Below are positions 8,002 to 16,689 of a stretch of 64,000 bases of DNA, piece after piece. This DNA is from Microvirga guangxiensis (lineage in GTDB: Bacteria > Pseudomonadota > Alphaproteobacteria > Rhizobiales > Beijerinckiaceae). Position numbers and translations under genes: made by a program. Below the pieces are notes generated by a model that searched no databases, was not told the DNA's origin, and was given only the letters and a program-made list of their open reading frames with translations. Within the stretch, counting starts at the first letter, position 1. Each line of letters begins with the position of its first letter. The stretch is from assembly GCF_900102135.1 (NCBI RefSeq), contig NZ_FMVJ01000002.1, positions 1-64,000 of the forward strand, written 5' to 3'.

Positions 8002-9744
8002 TCAACGTCCGGCCGCCTTTGCCTTCTGGCTTTTCTCGATGATCAGGTGGGACGCGAAGGTGCACAACGCGACGAGCAACACGGCAATGACGCCCAACGC
8101 CGCTCCAGGACCACGCCCGGCCGCCGACTGCATGAAGACGTAGAGTCCATAGGCGAGAGGCGCATCCGCGTTTGATTGGACGAGCATCAGGGTCGCCGAG
8201 AGTTCCACTGCCGCAGTTGCGAAGCTCGTGACGAAGCCTGCTAGGATTCCGCCTGCCATAAGTGGCAACACGACACGCCGCACTGTCCGAACCTTGGTAG
8301 CGCCGAGATTTTCTGCTGCCTCCTCTAGTGAAACCGAGATCTGCTGCAGAGCGGCGTAGCATGCACGCAAAGCATAGGGCAGACGCCGGATCGCCAGCGC
8401 CAGTACGATCATGATCCACAGGGTCGCAAGCGGCGTGCCGTCGGGAAGCTGCACTCCATAGAACGTCCTCAGGTATCCGATGCCGAGCACGACGCCCGGA
8501 ATCGCCAGGGCGGCCGTCGCTGCCCAGTCGAGCCATTCGCGGCCAATGAGCTTCGTCCTCAGCACCAGATAAGCGATGGCAGTGCCGAGAACCACGTCGA
8601 TCAGGCCTGCGATGGAGGCATAAATCAGGGTGTTCTTCACGTACACGAAGCTCTCGCCGAAGACCCGTCCGTAATGGGCGACAGTGAATGAATCCGGCAG
8701 CGGGCTGAAGGACCAGATGGTCGCAAAGGAGAGCAGCAGCAGGCCGATATGCGGTGCCAGCACCAGCAATAGGATCAGCAGAACGGCCCCATAGGCCAGC
8801 ACGCTTTCCCAGGGGCGCATCTGGCGTTTCGCCAAGCCGCCGCCGCCGCGTTGCACCGTGGCGTAATCCTTCCCACGCATGGCGCGCGCAGAAATCCACA
8901 TGGCAAGGATCGACATGCAGATCAGCACCACGGAAATCACATATCCCATAGGGTCGGCAATGCCGATGGACGTGACGCGCAGGTAAGCCTGCGGCGCCAG
9001 CATATCCTTGACGTTCAGCAGGAGCGGCGTTGCGAGATCGTCGAAAACCTTGACGAAAACGAGCGATGCACCGGCGATATAGCCCGGCATGGCGAGCGGG
9101 AAGACGATGCGGCGGAACAGCCGGAAGCCGGAGCTGCCGAGATTCTGCGCTGCCTCCTCCATGGCCCTGTCGATGTTCCGCAGAGCGGCCGAGAGATTGA
9201 TCAGGATGAATGGGAAATAGTGAACAGCCTGGACGAAGATGACTCCGTTCAGCCCCTCCATGAAGGGAATCTTGATGCCGAACCAATCGTTGAGAAGCAG
9301 GTTCACCGTACCGTTGCGGCCGAACAGGAGCAGCATCGCGACCGCGCCCACGAAAGGCGGCATGATCAGCGGCAGAAAGCCCAGCGTCTGGATCAGCATC
9401 GCACCGCGAAATTCGAACCGTGTGGTGATGTAGGCCAGCGGCAGCGCGAGAACCGACGCGACGACGACCGACATCGCGGACACGTAGAAAGAATTCCAGA
9501 ACGAGCGGATGAACAGATCCGTCTGCGCGAAATCGAGGAAGTTGACGAGAGTGAACTCGCCGGTCCCTTTTTCAGTGAAGGCGACATAGATCACCGTTCC
9601 GACTGGGACGATAAGAAAAAAGGCAAGAAATACGGCAATTCCTAGCGCGAGGGCGATCTGCCCCGGCGTCGCCGACAGCTTTCTGAAATATTTGGAAGAC
9701 GCGGACGGCGCATGCGCTCGCCCGGCGGTCGTGGCGCCAGCCAT
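8002..9744 (-). CDS. ABC transporter permease, two fused transmembrane halves (AfuB-like)
   Basis: A 580-residue inner-membrane protein with about 12 membrane segments arranged as two homologous halves (1-290 and 300-580). Each half has the EAA loop that docks the ATPase: EEAAQNLGSSGFRLFRRIV in the first and EEAAENLGATKVRTVRRVV in the second. This fused form is typical of the FbpB/AfuB/phosphonate class, and the length is normal. The start has GAGGAG 9 bases upstream. A strong hairpin separates it from the binding-protein gene upstream, which may set the ratio of the two products. Confidence 0.95.
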   Translation of the reverse strand: MAGATTAGRAHAPSASSKYFRKLSATPGQIALALGIAVFLAFFLIVPVGTVIYVAFTEKGTGEFTLVNFLDFAQTDLFIRSFWNSFYVSAMSVVVASVLALPLAYITTRFEFRGAMLIQTLGFLPLIMPPFVGAVAMLLLFGRNGTVNLLLNDWFGIKIPFMEGLNGVIFVQAVHYFPFILINLSAALRNIDRAMEEAAQNLGSSGFRLFRRIVFPLAMPGYIAGASLVFVKVFDDLATPLLLNVKDMLAPQAYLRVTSIGIADPMGYVISVVLICMSILAMWISARAMRGKDYATVQRGGGGLAKRQMRPWESVLAYGAVLLILLLVLAPHIGLLLLSFATIWSFSPLPDSFTVAHYGRVFGESFVYVKNTLIYASIAGLIDVVLGTAIAYLVLRTKLIGREWLDWAATAALAIPGVVLGIGYLRTFYGVQLPDGTPLATLWIMIVLALAIRRLPYALRACYAALQQISVSLEEAAENLGATKVRTVRRVVLPLMAGGILAGFVTSFATAAVELSATLMLVQSNADAPLAYGLYVFMQSAAGRGPGAALGVIAVLLVALCTFASHLIIEKSQKAKAAGR

Positions 9745-9778
9745 GGACGCTCTCCTCGAGTCCGAAATGGGCTATTGC

Positions 9779-9804
9779 GGGCGGCTCGCCTCTGCGAGCC
9801 GCCC
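9779..9804 (-). promoter_or_regulatory. Intercistronic hairpin between binding-protein and permease genes
   Basis: GGGCGGCTCGC (9779-9789) pairs perfectly over 11 bp with GCGAGCCGCCC (9794-9804), loop of 4. It starts 10 bp after the binding-protein stop codon and has no T-tract in the direction of transcription, so it fits a 3'-stabilising or partial-termination structure that raises binding protein over permease. Confidence 0.75.
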
Positions 9805-9814
9805 AGTGGAACGG

Positions 9815-11137
9815 TCAGCGTGCGAGCTTCAGAGCCTGCTCTGCCTTGGCCTGAGCCTGCTGATAGCGCTCTTTGGCGAAGGCTGCCCATTGCTGCTCGA
9901 GTTCGGCCTGACGCGCGCCCTTCTCCTTGCCGCCGGTGAACGCACCGGCGATCTCAGGCGAAGAAGCCTGCTGCTCGGAGATTGGCATGGCGGCCACGAG
10001 ATCGCGTGCTTCCTTCACCAGGGCCTTGCCCTCGGCATTGTCCTTCTTGGCGAGCGCTGTCTCAGCGTCGTGGATCGCCTTGGTTGCAGCCTTGAGAGCA
10101 TCGAGTTGGAAGGTGATGGTCTGATCGTAGAGAACGTCAACCGCGTTCGTACGCTTCTCGGACACGTTCACATCAAACTTCACCTTTGCGCCGAGGGAGG
10201 TGTCCTTGAAGGGATTGGGATAATCCGCAGGAGCCTTGGCATAGACGGCCGGGTTCACGGGCAGGCGGCGAATGCTGGGCTCGAGCAGCACTTCCTGTCC
10301 AGCGGGAGAGACCAAGTAATCGACGAATGCCTCGGCGCCAGCCTTATTCGGGGCATTGGCGATAACAGCAACGTTGGCCGGTACAATGGTGGTTACCGTC
10401 GGATAGACGAACTTCACGGGGAACCCGGAGGCCTGAGACGAGAAGGCAAAGAAGTCGATGACGATGCCGAACCCGACCTGACCAGAATTAACCGCCTCCG
10501 GCACACCGAAGGAGCGCTCCGTGATCTGACGGAAGTTGCCGGACACTTCCTTCAGCGTGCGCCAGCCCTGCTCCCAACCTTCGCCCTGCAGGATCGTCTC
10601 GATGGTGAGGTGCGTCGTACCGGAGCGGGAGGGAGCCGCCATGGCTACGTGATCGTGATAGACCGGCTTGGCGAGATCCTGCCAGTCCTTAGGCTCAGGC
10701 AGATTGTTCGCTTTGGCATAGCGGTCATTCCACATGATGCCGTAGCCCGAGGCCGCAAAGCCCGAATAATAATTCTCAGGATCGTTGATCGGATAGGAGC
10801 CGATCTTTTCCGGAATGCCCTCAGCCTTCGGCTTGTGCTTCTGGAGCAGACCCTTACCCTTCAGAACCTCGAAGGCGTCCGGCGCCGAGGCCCAGAACAC
10901 ATCGACCTGGTTGTTCGCCTTCGTCTCCTCGACGAACTTTACGCCCGCGTTCGTGTTACGGTTCTGCACGTCGAGGGTCACGCCCGGATGGGCCTTCTCG
11001 AAAGCCTGCTTGAACGGATCAGTCACATCTTTTGAGAACGATGTTACAACGGTGACTTTGCCGGACTGAGCGAAGGCAGGGCCCATGAACAGGGCAGTGC
11101 TGATCAGTGCCGCTGCAGCGACAGAATGGCGTAGCAT
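9815..11137 (-). CDS. Periplasmic substrate-binding protein of the AfuABC-like importer
   Basis: About 440 residues from ATG 11137, chosen for its GGAGG Shine-Dalgarno and the signal peptide that follows (MLRHSVAAAALIS to PAFAQ). The mature protein is a two-lobed extracellular binding protein of the iron/phosphonate/hexose-phosphate class, with an added helical C-terminal extension of about 100 residues (from about ALKAATKAIHDAETAL). It is clearly paralogous to the PgtC-like protein at 14584-15951: both share GYPINDPE/GYPVNDPD, SGYGIMWN/SGYGFVYN, SPSRSGT-type and FVDYLVSPAGQ-type segments and the extension. A consensus sigma-54 promoter lies 63 bp upstream. Confidence 0.94.
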   Translation of the reverse strand: MLRHSVAAAALISTALFMGPAFAQSGKVTVVTSFSKDVTDPFKQAFEKAHPGVTLDVQNRNTNAGVKFVEETKANNQVDVFWASAPDAFEVLKGKGLLQKHKPKAEGIPEKIGSYPINDPENYYSGFAASGYGIMWNDRYAKANNLPEPKDWQDLAKPVYHDHVAMAAPSRSGTTHLTIETILQGEGWEQGWRTLKEVSGNFRQITERSFGVPEAVNSGQVGFGIVIDFFAFSSQASGFPVKFVYPTVTTIVPANVAVIANAPNKAGAEAFVDYLVSPAGQEVLLEPSIRRLPVNPAVYAKAPADYPNPFKDTSLGAKVKFDVNVSEKRTNAVDVLYDQTITFQLDALKAATKAIHDAETALAKKDNAEGKALVKEARDLVAAMPISEQQASSPEIAGAFTGGKEKGARQAELEQQWAAFAKERYQQAQAKAEQALKLAR

Positions 11138-11199
11138 CAGTTTCCTCCAACATGATGGCTCTTTACTTGGGTCCGCGCGAGGGCGGCCGAACTCCACCA

Positions 11200-11215
11200 T
11201 GCAACAAACGTGCCA
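11200..11215 (-). promoter_or_regulatory. Sigma-54 (RpoN) promoter of the transporter operon
   Basis: On the minus strand the sequence is TGGCACGTTTGTTGCA, which fits the -24/-12 consensus TGGCACG-N4-TTGCA at every defined position. The -12 GC is at 11201-11202, giving an expected transcription start near 11189 and a 5' leader of about 50 bases before the binding-protein ATG at 11137. The upstream neighbour encodes a sigma-54-dependent activator, so the site makes direct regulatory sense. Confidence 0.92.
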
Positions 11216-11272
11216 ATCCATGCCGGATCGCAGAATATTCGTTTCAAGGAGGAATCCCCAGACGCAACGGAC

Positions 11273-11304
11273 GAACAGATTAACGCATGGGAAAGAACAG
11301 TAAC
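11273..11304 (-). promoter_or_regulatory. Candidate upstream activator sites for the sigma-54 activator
   Basis: Two direct repeats, GAACAGATTAAC (11273-11284) and GAACAGTAAC (11295-11304), start 22 bp apart, about 60-90 bp upstream of the sigma-54 promoter. A weaker GGAATGTAAC follows at about 11326. Position and helical spacing suit an NtrC/PgtA-type activator; the assignment is inference. Confidence 0.45.
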
Positions 11305-11336
11305 CTTCCCTGCCCTCATGGGTCAGGAATGTAACG

Positions 11337-12686
11337 TCAGCCCTCGATCTCCTCTGGGCGCCCGAGGTCGTATTTCTTCATTTTCAAATAAAGGGTCTTG
11401 CGGGTAATCCCGAGCGCCTCCGCCGTCGCGCCGATGCGCCACCCGAACCGTGCGAGGGTCTCCTCGATGACGCGGCGCTCCGCGATCTCCATCTGCCGCT
11501 CAAGGGTCAACGCGCCATGGAGGCTCGGCTCCGGCTGAGGAGGCTCATCATCATCGAGGCCGAGGAGATACCGCTCGGCGGCATTGCGCAACTCGCGCAC
11601 GTTGCCCGGCCATTCCTGCTGCTGGAGCCTCTCCAGGAATGACGAGTCCAGTGATGGCACCGCCCTGGCTTGGCGAGCAGCCGCGAGGTGGAGAAAGTGG
11701 GTGAAGAGCACGGGCACATCATCCCGGCGCTCACGAAGCGGCGGGAGGCGGACCGTGACGACGTTCAGCCGATAGACCAGATCTTCGCGAAACGCGCCCT
11801 TACCGGCGAGTTCGGTAAGATCCGCCTTGGTAGCTGCGATGACGCGAATATCGACGGGGATCTCCTTGTTCGATCCAAGCCGTTCGATCGTCCGCTCCTG
11901 AAGCACTCGCAGCAGCCGGATCTGCGCCGGCATGGGCATGGATTCGATCTCATCGAGAAAGAGCGTTCCGCCGCTCGCATGCTCGATCTTGCCGATCCGT
12001 CGCTCACGGGCACCGGTGAAGGCGCCAGACTCATGGCCGAAGAGTTCACTCTCGATCATGGTCTCCGGCATAGCGCCGCAATTGACGGCCACAAACCTCC
12101 CCTTTCGCCGGCGACCGAAATCGTGAAGGGCGCGGGCAGCGACCTCCTTGCCTGTGCCCGTCTCTCCGAGGAGGAGCACGTCGGCCTCAGCGTCCGCAAG
12201 GGTCTGAAGGGTGCGCCGCAACCGTTCGATGGCGGCGGAGCGACCGACAAGCCGGCCGGCGATGGAGTCCTGATCGGTGGCCCCTGCCCTGAGCGTTCGG
12301 TTCTCGAGAATGAGGCTGCGATGCGCGGAGGCACGCCTGACTGTCTCCACGAGCCGCACGGGATCGGCAGGTTTCTCGATGAAATCCCAGGCGCCCGCCC
12401 GAACCGCCTTGATGGCCATTGGCACATCGCCATGGCCGGTCACAAGGACGACAGGGATATCGGGATCGATCGCGCGAACGGCATCGAGAAGGCCGAAGCC
12501 ATCAAGCCCAGGCATTCGAACATCACTCACGACTACAGCCGAAAGATCAGGCGACAGCATGTTGAGCCCAGCCTTGGCGGACCCAACTGCGGTAACATCG
12601 AACCCATCGAGCTCCAGCGTTTGCCGGTAAGCGTCAAGCACTTCCTGATCGTCGTCCACCAAAACGACCTTCGCCTCTGAACTCAT
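11337..12686 (-). CDS. Sigma-54-dependent response regulator (PgtA/DctD type)
   Basis: A 449-residue activator with three domains. The receiver spans residues 1-120, with acidic pocket DDD at 11-13, phospho-acceptor D55 in VVSDVRMPGLDG and conserved Lys in DFIEKPADP. The AAA+ domain (about 145-375) has Walker A GETGTGKE, the sigma-54-contacting ESGAFTGA loop and Walker B GGTLFLDEIE. A C-terminal Fis-type HTH carries the segment GATAEALGITRKTLYLKMKK. It overlaps the kinase gene by 4 bp. By domain layout and company it matches Salmonella PgtA, which controls phosphoglycerate uptake. The sigma-54 promoter just downstream is its likely target. Confidence 0.95.
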   Translation of the reverse strand: MSSEAKVVLVDDDQEVLDAYRQTLELDGFDVTAVGSAKAGLNMLSPDLSAVVVSDVRMPGLDGFGLLDAVRAIDPDIPVVLVTGHGDVPMAIKAVRAGAWDFIEKPADPVRLVETVRRASAHRSLILENRTLRAGATDQDSIAGRLVGRSAAIERLRRTLQTLADAEADVLLLGETGTGKEVAARALHDFGRRRKGRFVAVNCGAMPETMIESELFGHESGAFTGARERRIGKIEHASGGTLFLDEIESMPMPAQIRLLRVLQERTIERLGSNKEIPVDIRVIAATKADLTELAGKGAFREDLVYRLNVVTVRLPPLRERRDDVPVLFTHFLHLAAARQARAVPSLDSSFLERLQQQEWPGNVRELRNAAERYLLGLDDDEPPQPEPSLHGALTLERQMEIAERRVIEETLARFGWRIGATAEALGITRKTLYLKMKKYDLGRPEEIEG

Positions 12687-14587
12687 GCCTTGCTCGCCAC
12701 CATATCGATCACAAAGGTCGTGCCAGTCGGGCCTGTCGTCGCCAAGATCAAGTCTCCTCCGAAATCCTTCACGATGTTGTAGGACATCGAAAGGCCGAGG
12801 CCGAGCCCAAGCCCGGCGGGCTTCGTGGTGAAGAACGGGTCGAAAATGCTGGCACGGTGCTGCTCAGCGATTCCCGATCCGTTGTCGGTCACGCTCAAGC
12901 AGACACGGTCAGCCCTGACTTCGGCGCCGATATCGATGTGACGGTCAGCCTGTCCCTCAAGGACGTCGAGCGCGTTCGAAATCAGGTTGACGATCACCTG
13001 TTCCAGCCGCACCTCCTCAGCCAGAACTCTCGGCGATATCTCTGGAAAGCTCATCCGCACTCTAACTTTTTCCTCGTCGAGACGCTGCTCGAACAGGCTC
13101 AAGGCTCCTTCGACAACCGCACGGAGGTCCACCGCTTCGAGGGCCGCCGCCGGGCGGCGGGCAAAGCGCTTGAGATGCTTGATCAGCTCTGCCATTCGGG
13201 CTGTCAGGCCCTGGATCCGATCCAGGCTCGATCTCGCCTCCTCCGGTCGACCACGCTGGAGCAGCACGGCGCCATTGTATGCATGGGAGCGGATCGCCGC
13301 GAGAGGTTGATTGAGCTCGTGGCTGATGCCCGCCGCCATCTGGCCAAGCGCGGCGAGCTTGGCTGCCTGGACAAGATCGTCTCGCGTCTGCCTGAAGACT
13401 GCCAGCGCTTTGGCGAGATCGCCGAGCTCATCGTCGGTGGGAGGCGGCAGAGCTGGCATTGTGGGGCCGCTCGCGATGGTCGTCGCCGCGAGCGTCAGCC
13501 CCTGAAGGCGTGCGACGAGATTCCTTCGAACGTAGAACCAACCGATTGCGATGGTGATGGCGAGCGAAGCGACAGCGATTGCCAGGAGGAGATTGCGCCC
13601 GATCACGATAGCGTCGGCAGAGCGCTCCGCCGCCCCGCGTGCGATCGCTTCCGTGCGGCTGACCTCCTGTGACACGAGCGTGCCAAGTTGGGTCACGAGA
13701 CGCCGGTTCTCGGCGAGAAGGGCCTGCGCATCGGCGATGGCTTCGAGCTCGGCCCGCTTCAGTGCGGCAAGTCCGGACGCCGGGTCGGATATGGCGAGCA
13801 GACGCGTCGACATTTGGCTGATGGTGATCGTGTCAGTCCAAGTGGCGAGCGCCTTGGTTTCCAGGTCGAGCTGATCCGTCATCTCACCGAGGAAATTGCT
13901 CGTCTCCCGAAGGTCCTCAATGGTCGGCACGGTTCCGAGGCGACCCAGCAGACCGACGATCAGGTTGGCATGGGCATTGATTGTCAGGAGAGCTTCACTC
14001 TTCCGGCTTTCTTCCAACAACGTCCTGCGCCCCGCCTGCGCCGCCTCCCCCGGCGCGACCCTGCCGATAGCCGATTCCATATTGAAACGGGCATCATCGA
14101 TGAGCGGCTCGATCTCCTCGATCAGATCCGCCTGGAGCCATCGTAGCTCCTCGCCAATCTCACGTGAGCGCTCGTGCAGGGGAAAACGTCGGTCAGCGAC
14201 TTGGTCGATGGCCTTGAGGTTGGTTTCGATGCCATCGGCTACCACAAGAAGCTCGGGCGAGAGTGAGTGCGCGTCATTGCGCTCATTGAGAACGGAACGG
14301 AGTGCGGCCAGACGCTCGACAAGTGTCTGGCGAATTCGGTCATAGGCTTCACGGCGTTCTGCAACCGCAAGATCGGGTGTGCTCGCGATCACGCTCGCGC
14401 TGGCTTCGGCGAGGCGAGCAGAGAACGCGAGAGCCGGGAGGTGAGCTTTCGCAACCGAGTTCTGCTCCTCGCTCAGACGAGCATAGGACAGCCATCCCAC
14501 GACGCAGGCACCAACCGCGAGCCCACCGACTGCAAGAAAGGCGAGGATGAGGCGTCCGCCGATTCCAAGTCGTTTCGCTCGGATCAT
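12683..14587 (-). CDS. Sensor histidine kinase (PgtB-like)
   Basis: A 634-residue membrane kinase. Membrane segments lie at about 10-33 and 330-352 and enclose a large, mostly helical periplasmic region that looks like a TorS-type helical sensor. A HAMP linker follows, then HisKA with LAALGQMAAGISHELNQPL (phospho-accepting His near residue 420) and HATPase_c with NLISNALD, DNGSGI and GLGLGLSMSY. It overlaps the regulator by 4 bp and the binding-protein gene upstream by 4 bp. Three overlapping genes suggest that the PgtC-like protein presents ligand to the kinase's periplasmic domain, as proposed for PgtABC. Confidence 0.93.
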   Translation of the reverse strand: MIRAKRLGIGGRLILAFLAVGGLAVGACVVGWLSYARLSEEQNSVAKAHLPALAFSARLAEASASVIASTPDLAVAERREAYDRIRQTLVERLAALRSVLNERNDAHSLSPELLVVADGIETNLKAIDQVADRRFPLHERSREIGEELRWLQADLIEEIEPLIDDARFNMESAIGRVAPGEAAQAGRRTLLEESRKSEALLTINAHANLIVGLLGRLGTVPTIEDLRETSNFLGEMTDQLDLETKALATWTDTITISQMSTRLLAISDPASGLAALKRAELEAIADAQALLAENRRLVTQLGTLVSQEVSRTEAIARGAAERSADAIVIGRNLLLAIAVASLAITIAIGWFYVRRNLVARLQGLTLAATTIASGPTMPALPPPTDDELGDLAKALAVFRQTRDDLVQAAKLAALGQMAAGISHELNQPLAAIRSHAYNGAVLLQRGRPEEARSSLDRIQGLTARMAELIKHLKRFARRPAAALEAVDLRAVVEGALSLFEQRLDEEKVRVRMSFPEISPRVLAEEVRLEQVIVNLISNALDVLEGQADRHIDIGAEVRADRVCLSVTDNGSGIAEQHRASIFDPFFTTKPAGLGLGLGLSMSYNIVKDFGGDLILATTGPTGTTFVIDMVASKA

Positions 14588-15951
14588 GGCCGCACAACCT
14601 CCTGGCCATGTATGTCCCGATAGGCATTGCCCAGTATCGCCGTCGCGTCAGCTAACGCGCGTGCTGCCCGCTGCATATTCTCCTCGATCTGAACCTTGAT
14701 GCGGGCCTCAAGCTGGGCCTGAGGCTCCGGCGTAGGAAGCCCGCGCCTTACGCGCATGAGGCCCCTCCAGCGTTCCAGCTCCATGGCCTCCGCTCCGCTA
14801 AGGGGCGGACGCGTCAGCGCCCTTCTCGCATCGCTCAGGAGCTTCGCCACATCGGCGTCGGAACGCTCCAGCAAGGTTGCTTCAAGTGCGCGCAAAGAGC
14901 GCCACATCCGCCCCAACTCGGATCTCCGGAAGGTTATCATCTCGTCGAAGATGATATTGACCAGCTCATAACGTGCAGCCGAGAGCCCCGCGTCGAACAA
15001 GCCCTTGGCAAACAGGCCTTCGCGCTGGAAGGGGTTGTTCTCCGCCGTCCCGGTGTCCGGATAGGCGGCTGGAGAGATCGGCAGCCTTGCGACTGCAGGA
15101 TTCAGGAGCAGGCCCTGCCCCTCAGGCGACAGCACGAAATCGATAAAGCGCTCTGCACCGTCACGATTGGTCGCACCGGACAGGACCGCGATGCTGGCGG
15201 GCACAAACAGCGTCTCTTCAGGAAGAGCGAACCGGGTCGATCCTTCCGGCATACCTTCCGGCTTCGCCAGAAAGTCGATTGATGGACCGACTCCGAAACG
15301 TCCCCGGGCGACTCCCGCCGAGACACCGAAGCTGCGCGCCGTCACCGTCGCGAGATTCCCACCGATCTCGGACCAGATGCCCCAGCCGCGATCCCATCCA
15401 TAGACTTGAAGAATCGCCTCGACCATGAGGTGCATCGTGCCCGACCGCGACGGAGAACTGATGCCGATGTGCCCACTATAAATAGGCGCTGCGAGATCGC
15501 TCCAGCCCTTGGGCACGGGCAATCCTCGCTCCTTGAGGTAGCTAGGATTGTATACGAACCCATAGCCAGACAGGGCGAAGCCCAGATATGTCAGATCCGG
15601 ATCGTTCACAGGATAGCCTGCAATAAGGTCAGGCGCCCCCGTGGCACGCGGTTTCAACACTGTCAGTCGGCTCGCCCTTTTCAGGATTTCGAAGGCATCC
15701 GGCGCAGAAGCCCAGAAGATGTCCGCCTTGTGCCTCTCCCCAACAATGTCGGCAACCGCCGTCGTGGTCTTGCGCTGTACGAACTCTAGGGAAATCTCGG
15801 GGTAGCGCTTCCTGAAGACGCTCTGGAACGGCTCGAAGAATTGTGGCGGGAAGGATGTGAGGATGCGCACTTTTTCGGCCGCGACGGCAGTCCCCACCAG
15901 AGTCACCTGGGTAAGAAGCGCAGCAAGGCAAACGATAAAAATGCGAAGCAT
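14584..15951 (-). CDS. PgtC-like periplasmic binding protein, sensory partner of the kinase
   Basis: A 455-residue secreted protein: the signal peptide is MLRIFIVCLAALLTQ through AVAAEK, followed by a two-lobed binding domain to about residue 345. A helical extension rich in Glu, Arg and Ala ends the protein. It is a paralogue of the transporter binding protein at 9815-11137, but it is the first gene of the kinase/regulator operon and not of the transporter operon. In Salmonella, PgtC has this role in sensing external phosphoglycerate. Its own promoter is not sigma-54 type as far as I can see, which fits constitutive sensing. The ligand is inferred only. Confidence 0.9.
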   Translation of the reverse strand: MLRIFIVCLAALLTQVTLVGTAVAAEKVRILTSFPPQFFEPFQSVFRKRYPEISLEFVQRKTTTAVADIVGERHKADIFWASAPDAFEILKRASRLTVLKPRATGAPDLIAGYPVNDPDLTYLGFALSGYGFVYNPSYLKERGLPVPKGWSDLAAPIYSGHIGISSPSRSGTMHLMVEAILQVYGWDRGWGIWSEIGGNLATVTARSFGVSAGVARGRFGVGPSIDFLAKPEGMPEGSTRFALPEETLFVPASIAVLSGATNRDGAERFIDFVLSPEGQGLLLNPAVARLPISPAAYPDTGTAENNPFQREGLFAKGLFDAGLSAARYELVNIIFDEMITFRRSELGRMWRSLRALEATLLERSDADVAKLLSDARRALTRPPLSGAEAMELERWRGLMRVRRGLPTPEPQAQLEARIKVQIEENMQRAARALADATAILGNAYRDIHGQEVVRP

Positions 15952-16158
15952 AAACAGGTTCAGCGTCCAGAAGGTCCGCTGTATCTTAGGCCAAAGACGA
16001 TCGAAACGAGCAAGTCATTCTTCAAGCCAGAAGATATTCATAAGCGTGACAATGGAGCAGCTTTAGCTTCAGTCCTTGGTAAAGCAGCCTTCTCAGGTGA
16101 TGGAGTGGAATGGGAGGAGTCCAGTCGTCGATATTGGCCCAACTGGACTCGAACCATT

Positions 16159-16530
16159 TCATGCCGCCAGGAAAAGCTCGGTCTGACGCCAAGAGGCCGA
16201 CGATCTGCGCACTTGAGGCGTTGCCAATACAATCCTTTCATTAAACCGCATTTGCGCCTCCTGGAGCAGCCGCCGTTTCCGAGCATATGGCTGAGAAGCT
16301 GCCGTCGTGTCCTTCACAATGGCGGCCGCAGCTGCATAAAGATCGGTCGTTGCGGCATCGAGACCCGGATCGCGTTCAAAAAGCGCTAGAAGGCTCGCCA
16401 GGTTCTTTCTCAAGAGCGTCTGAAGCTCAACAAGATAGGCTTGCTCCCCACCAGCCTGTATCGCCTTCAGCGTCGGAGAGATCAGGCTGAGTTTTTCTTG
16501 GATGGCTTCATCGAGGGGCTTTTCAGTCAT
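16159..16530 (-). CDS. Small helical hypothetical protein
   Basis: About 123 residues (start at the ATG giving MTEKPLDEAIQEKL). The sequence is almost entirely predicted helix (LKAIQAGGEQAYLVELQTLLRKN, LYAAAAAIVKDTTAASQPYARK) and could form a helical bundle or short coiled coil. No signal peptide or catalytic motif is seen and no family is recognised. It lies on the minus strand, 160 bp beyond the split chromate transporter genes, and precedes the PgtC-like gene by about 200 bp, so it is probably its own unit. Confidence 0.5.
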   Translation of the reverse strand: MTEKPLDEAIQEKLSLISPTLKAIQAGGEQAYLVELQTLLRKNLASLLALFERDPGLDAATTDLYAAAAAIVKDTTAASQPYARKRRLLQEAQMRFNERIVLATPQVRRSSASWRQTELFLAA

Positions 16531-16689
16531 GCGCATTCATCTCCGAATGAGGGCCCGCCCAGTCCCTGACTCACGTATGCACATGATGCTCTTTTGAGGT
16601 TAACCGTTGGTTTCGAGGGTAGCGCACGGAGGTCTTGAACAGGAGCTGCTTAATATCACCCGCCGCCCCTCCGTAGCTTAGCGGACAGA

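Noticed and set aside
9692..11035. A 447-codon open frame antisense to the importer binding protein
   Set aside because: No domain and no ribosome binding site; it mirrors a certain gene on the other strand.
14302..14623. Short plus-strand frames over the kinase/PgtC junction
   Set aside because: They overlap two certain genes with coupled start/stop codons on the other strand.
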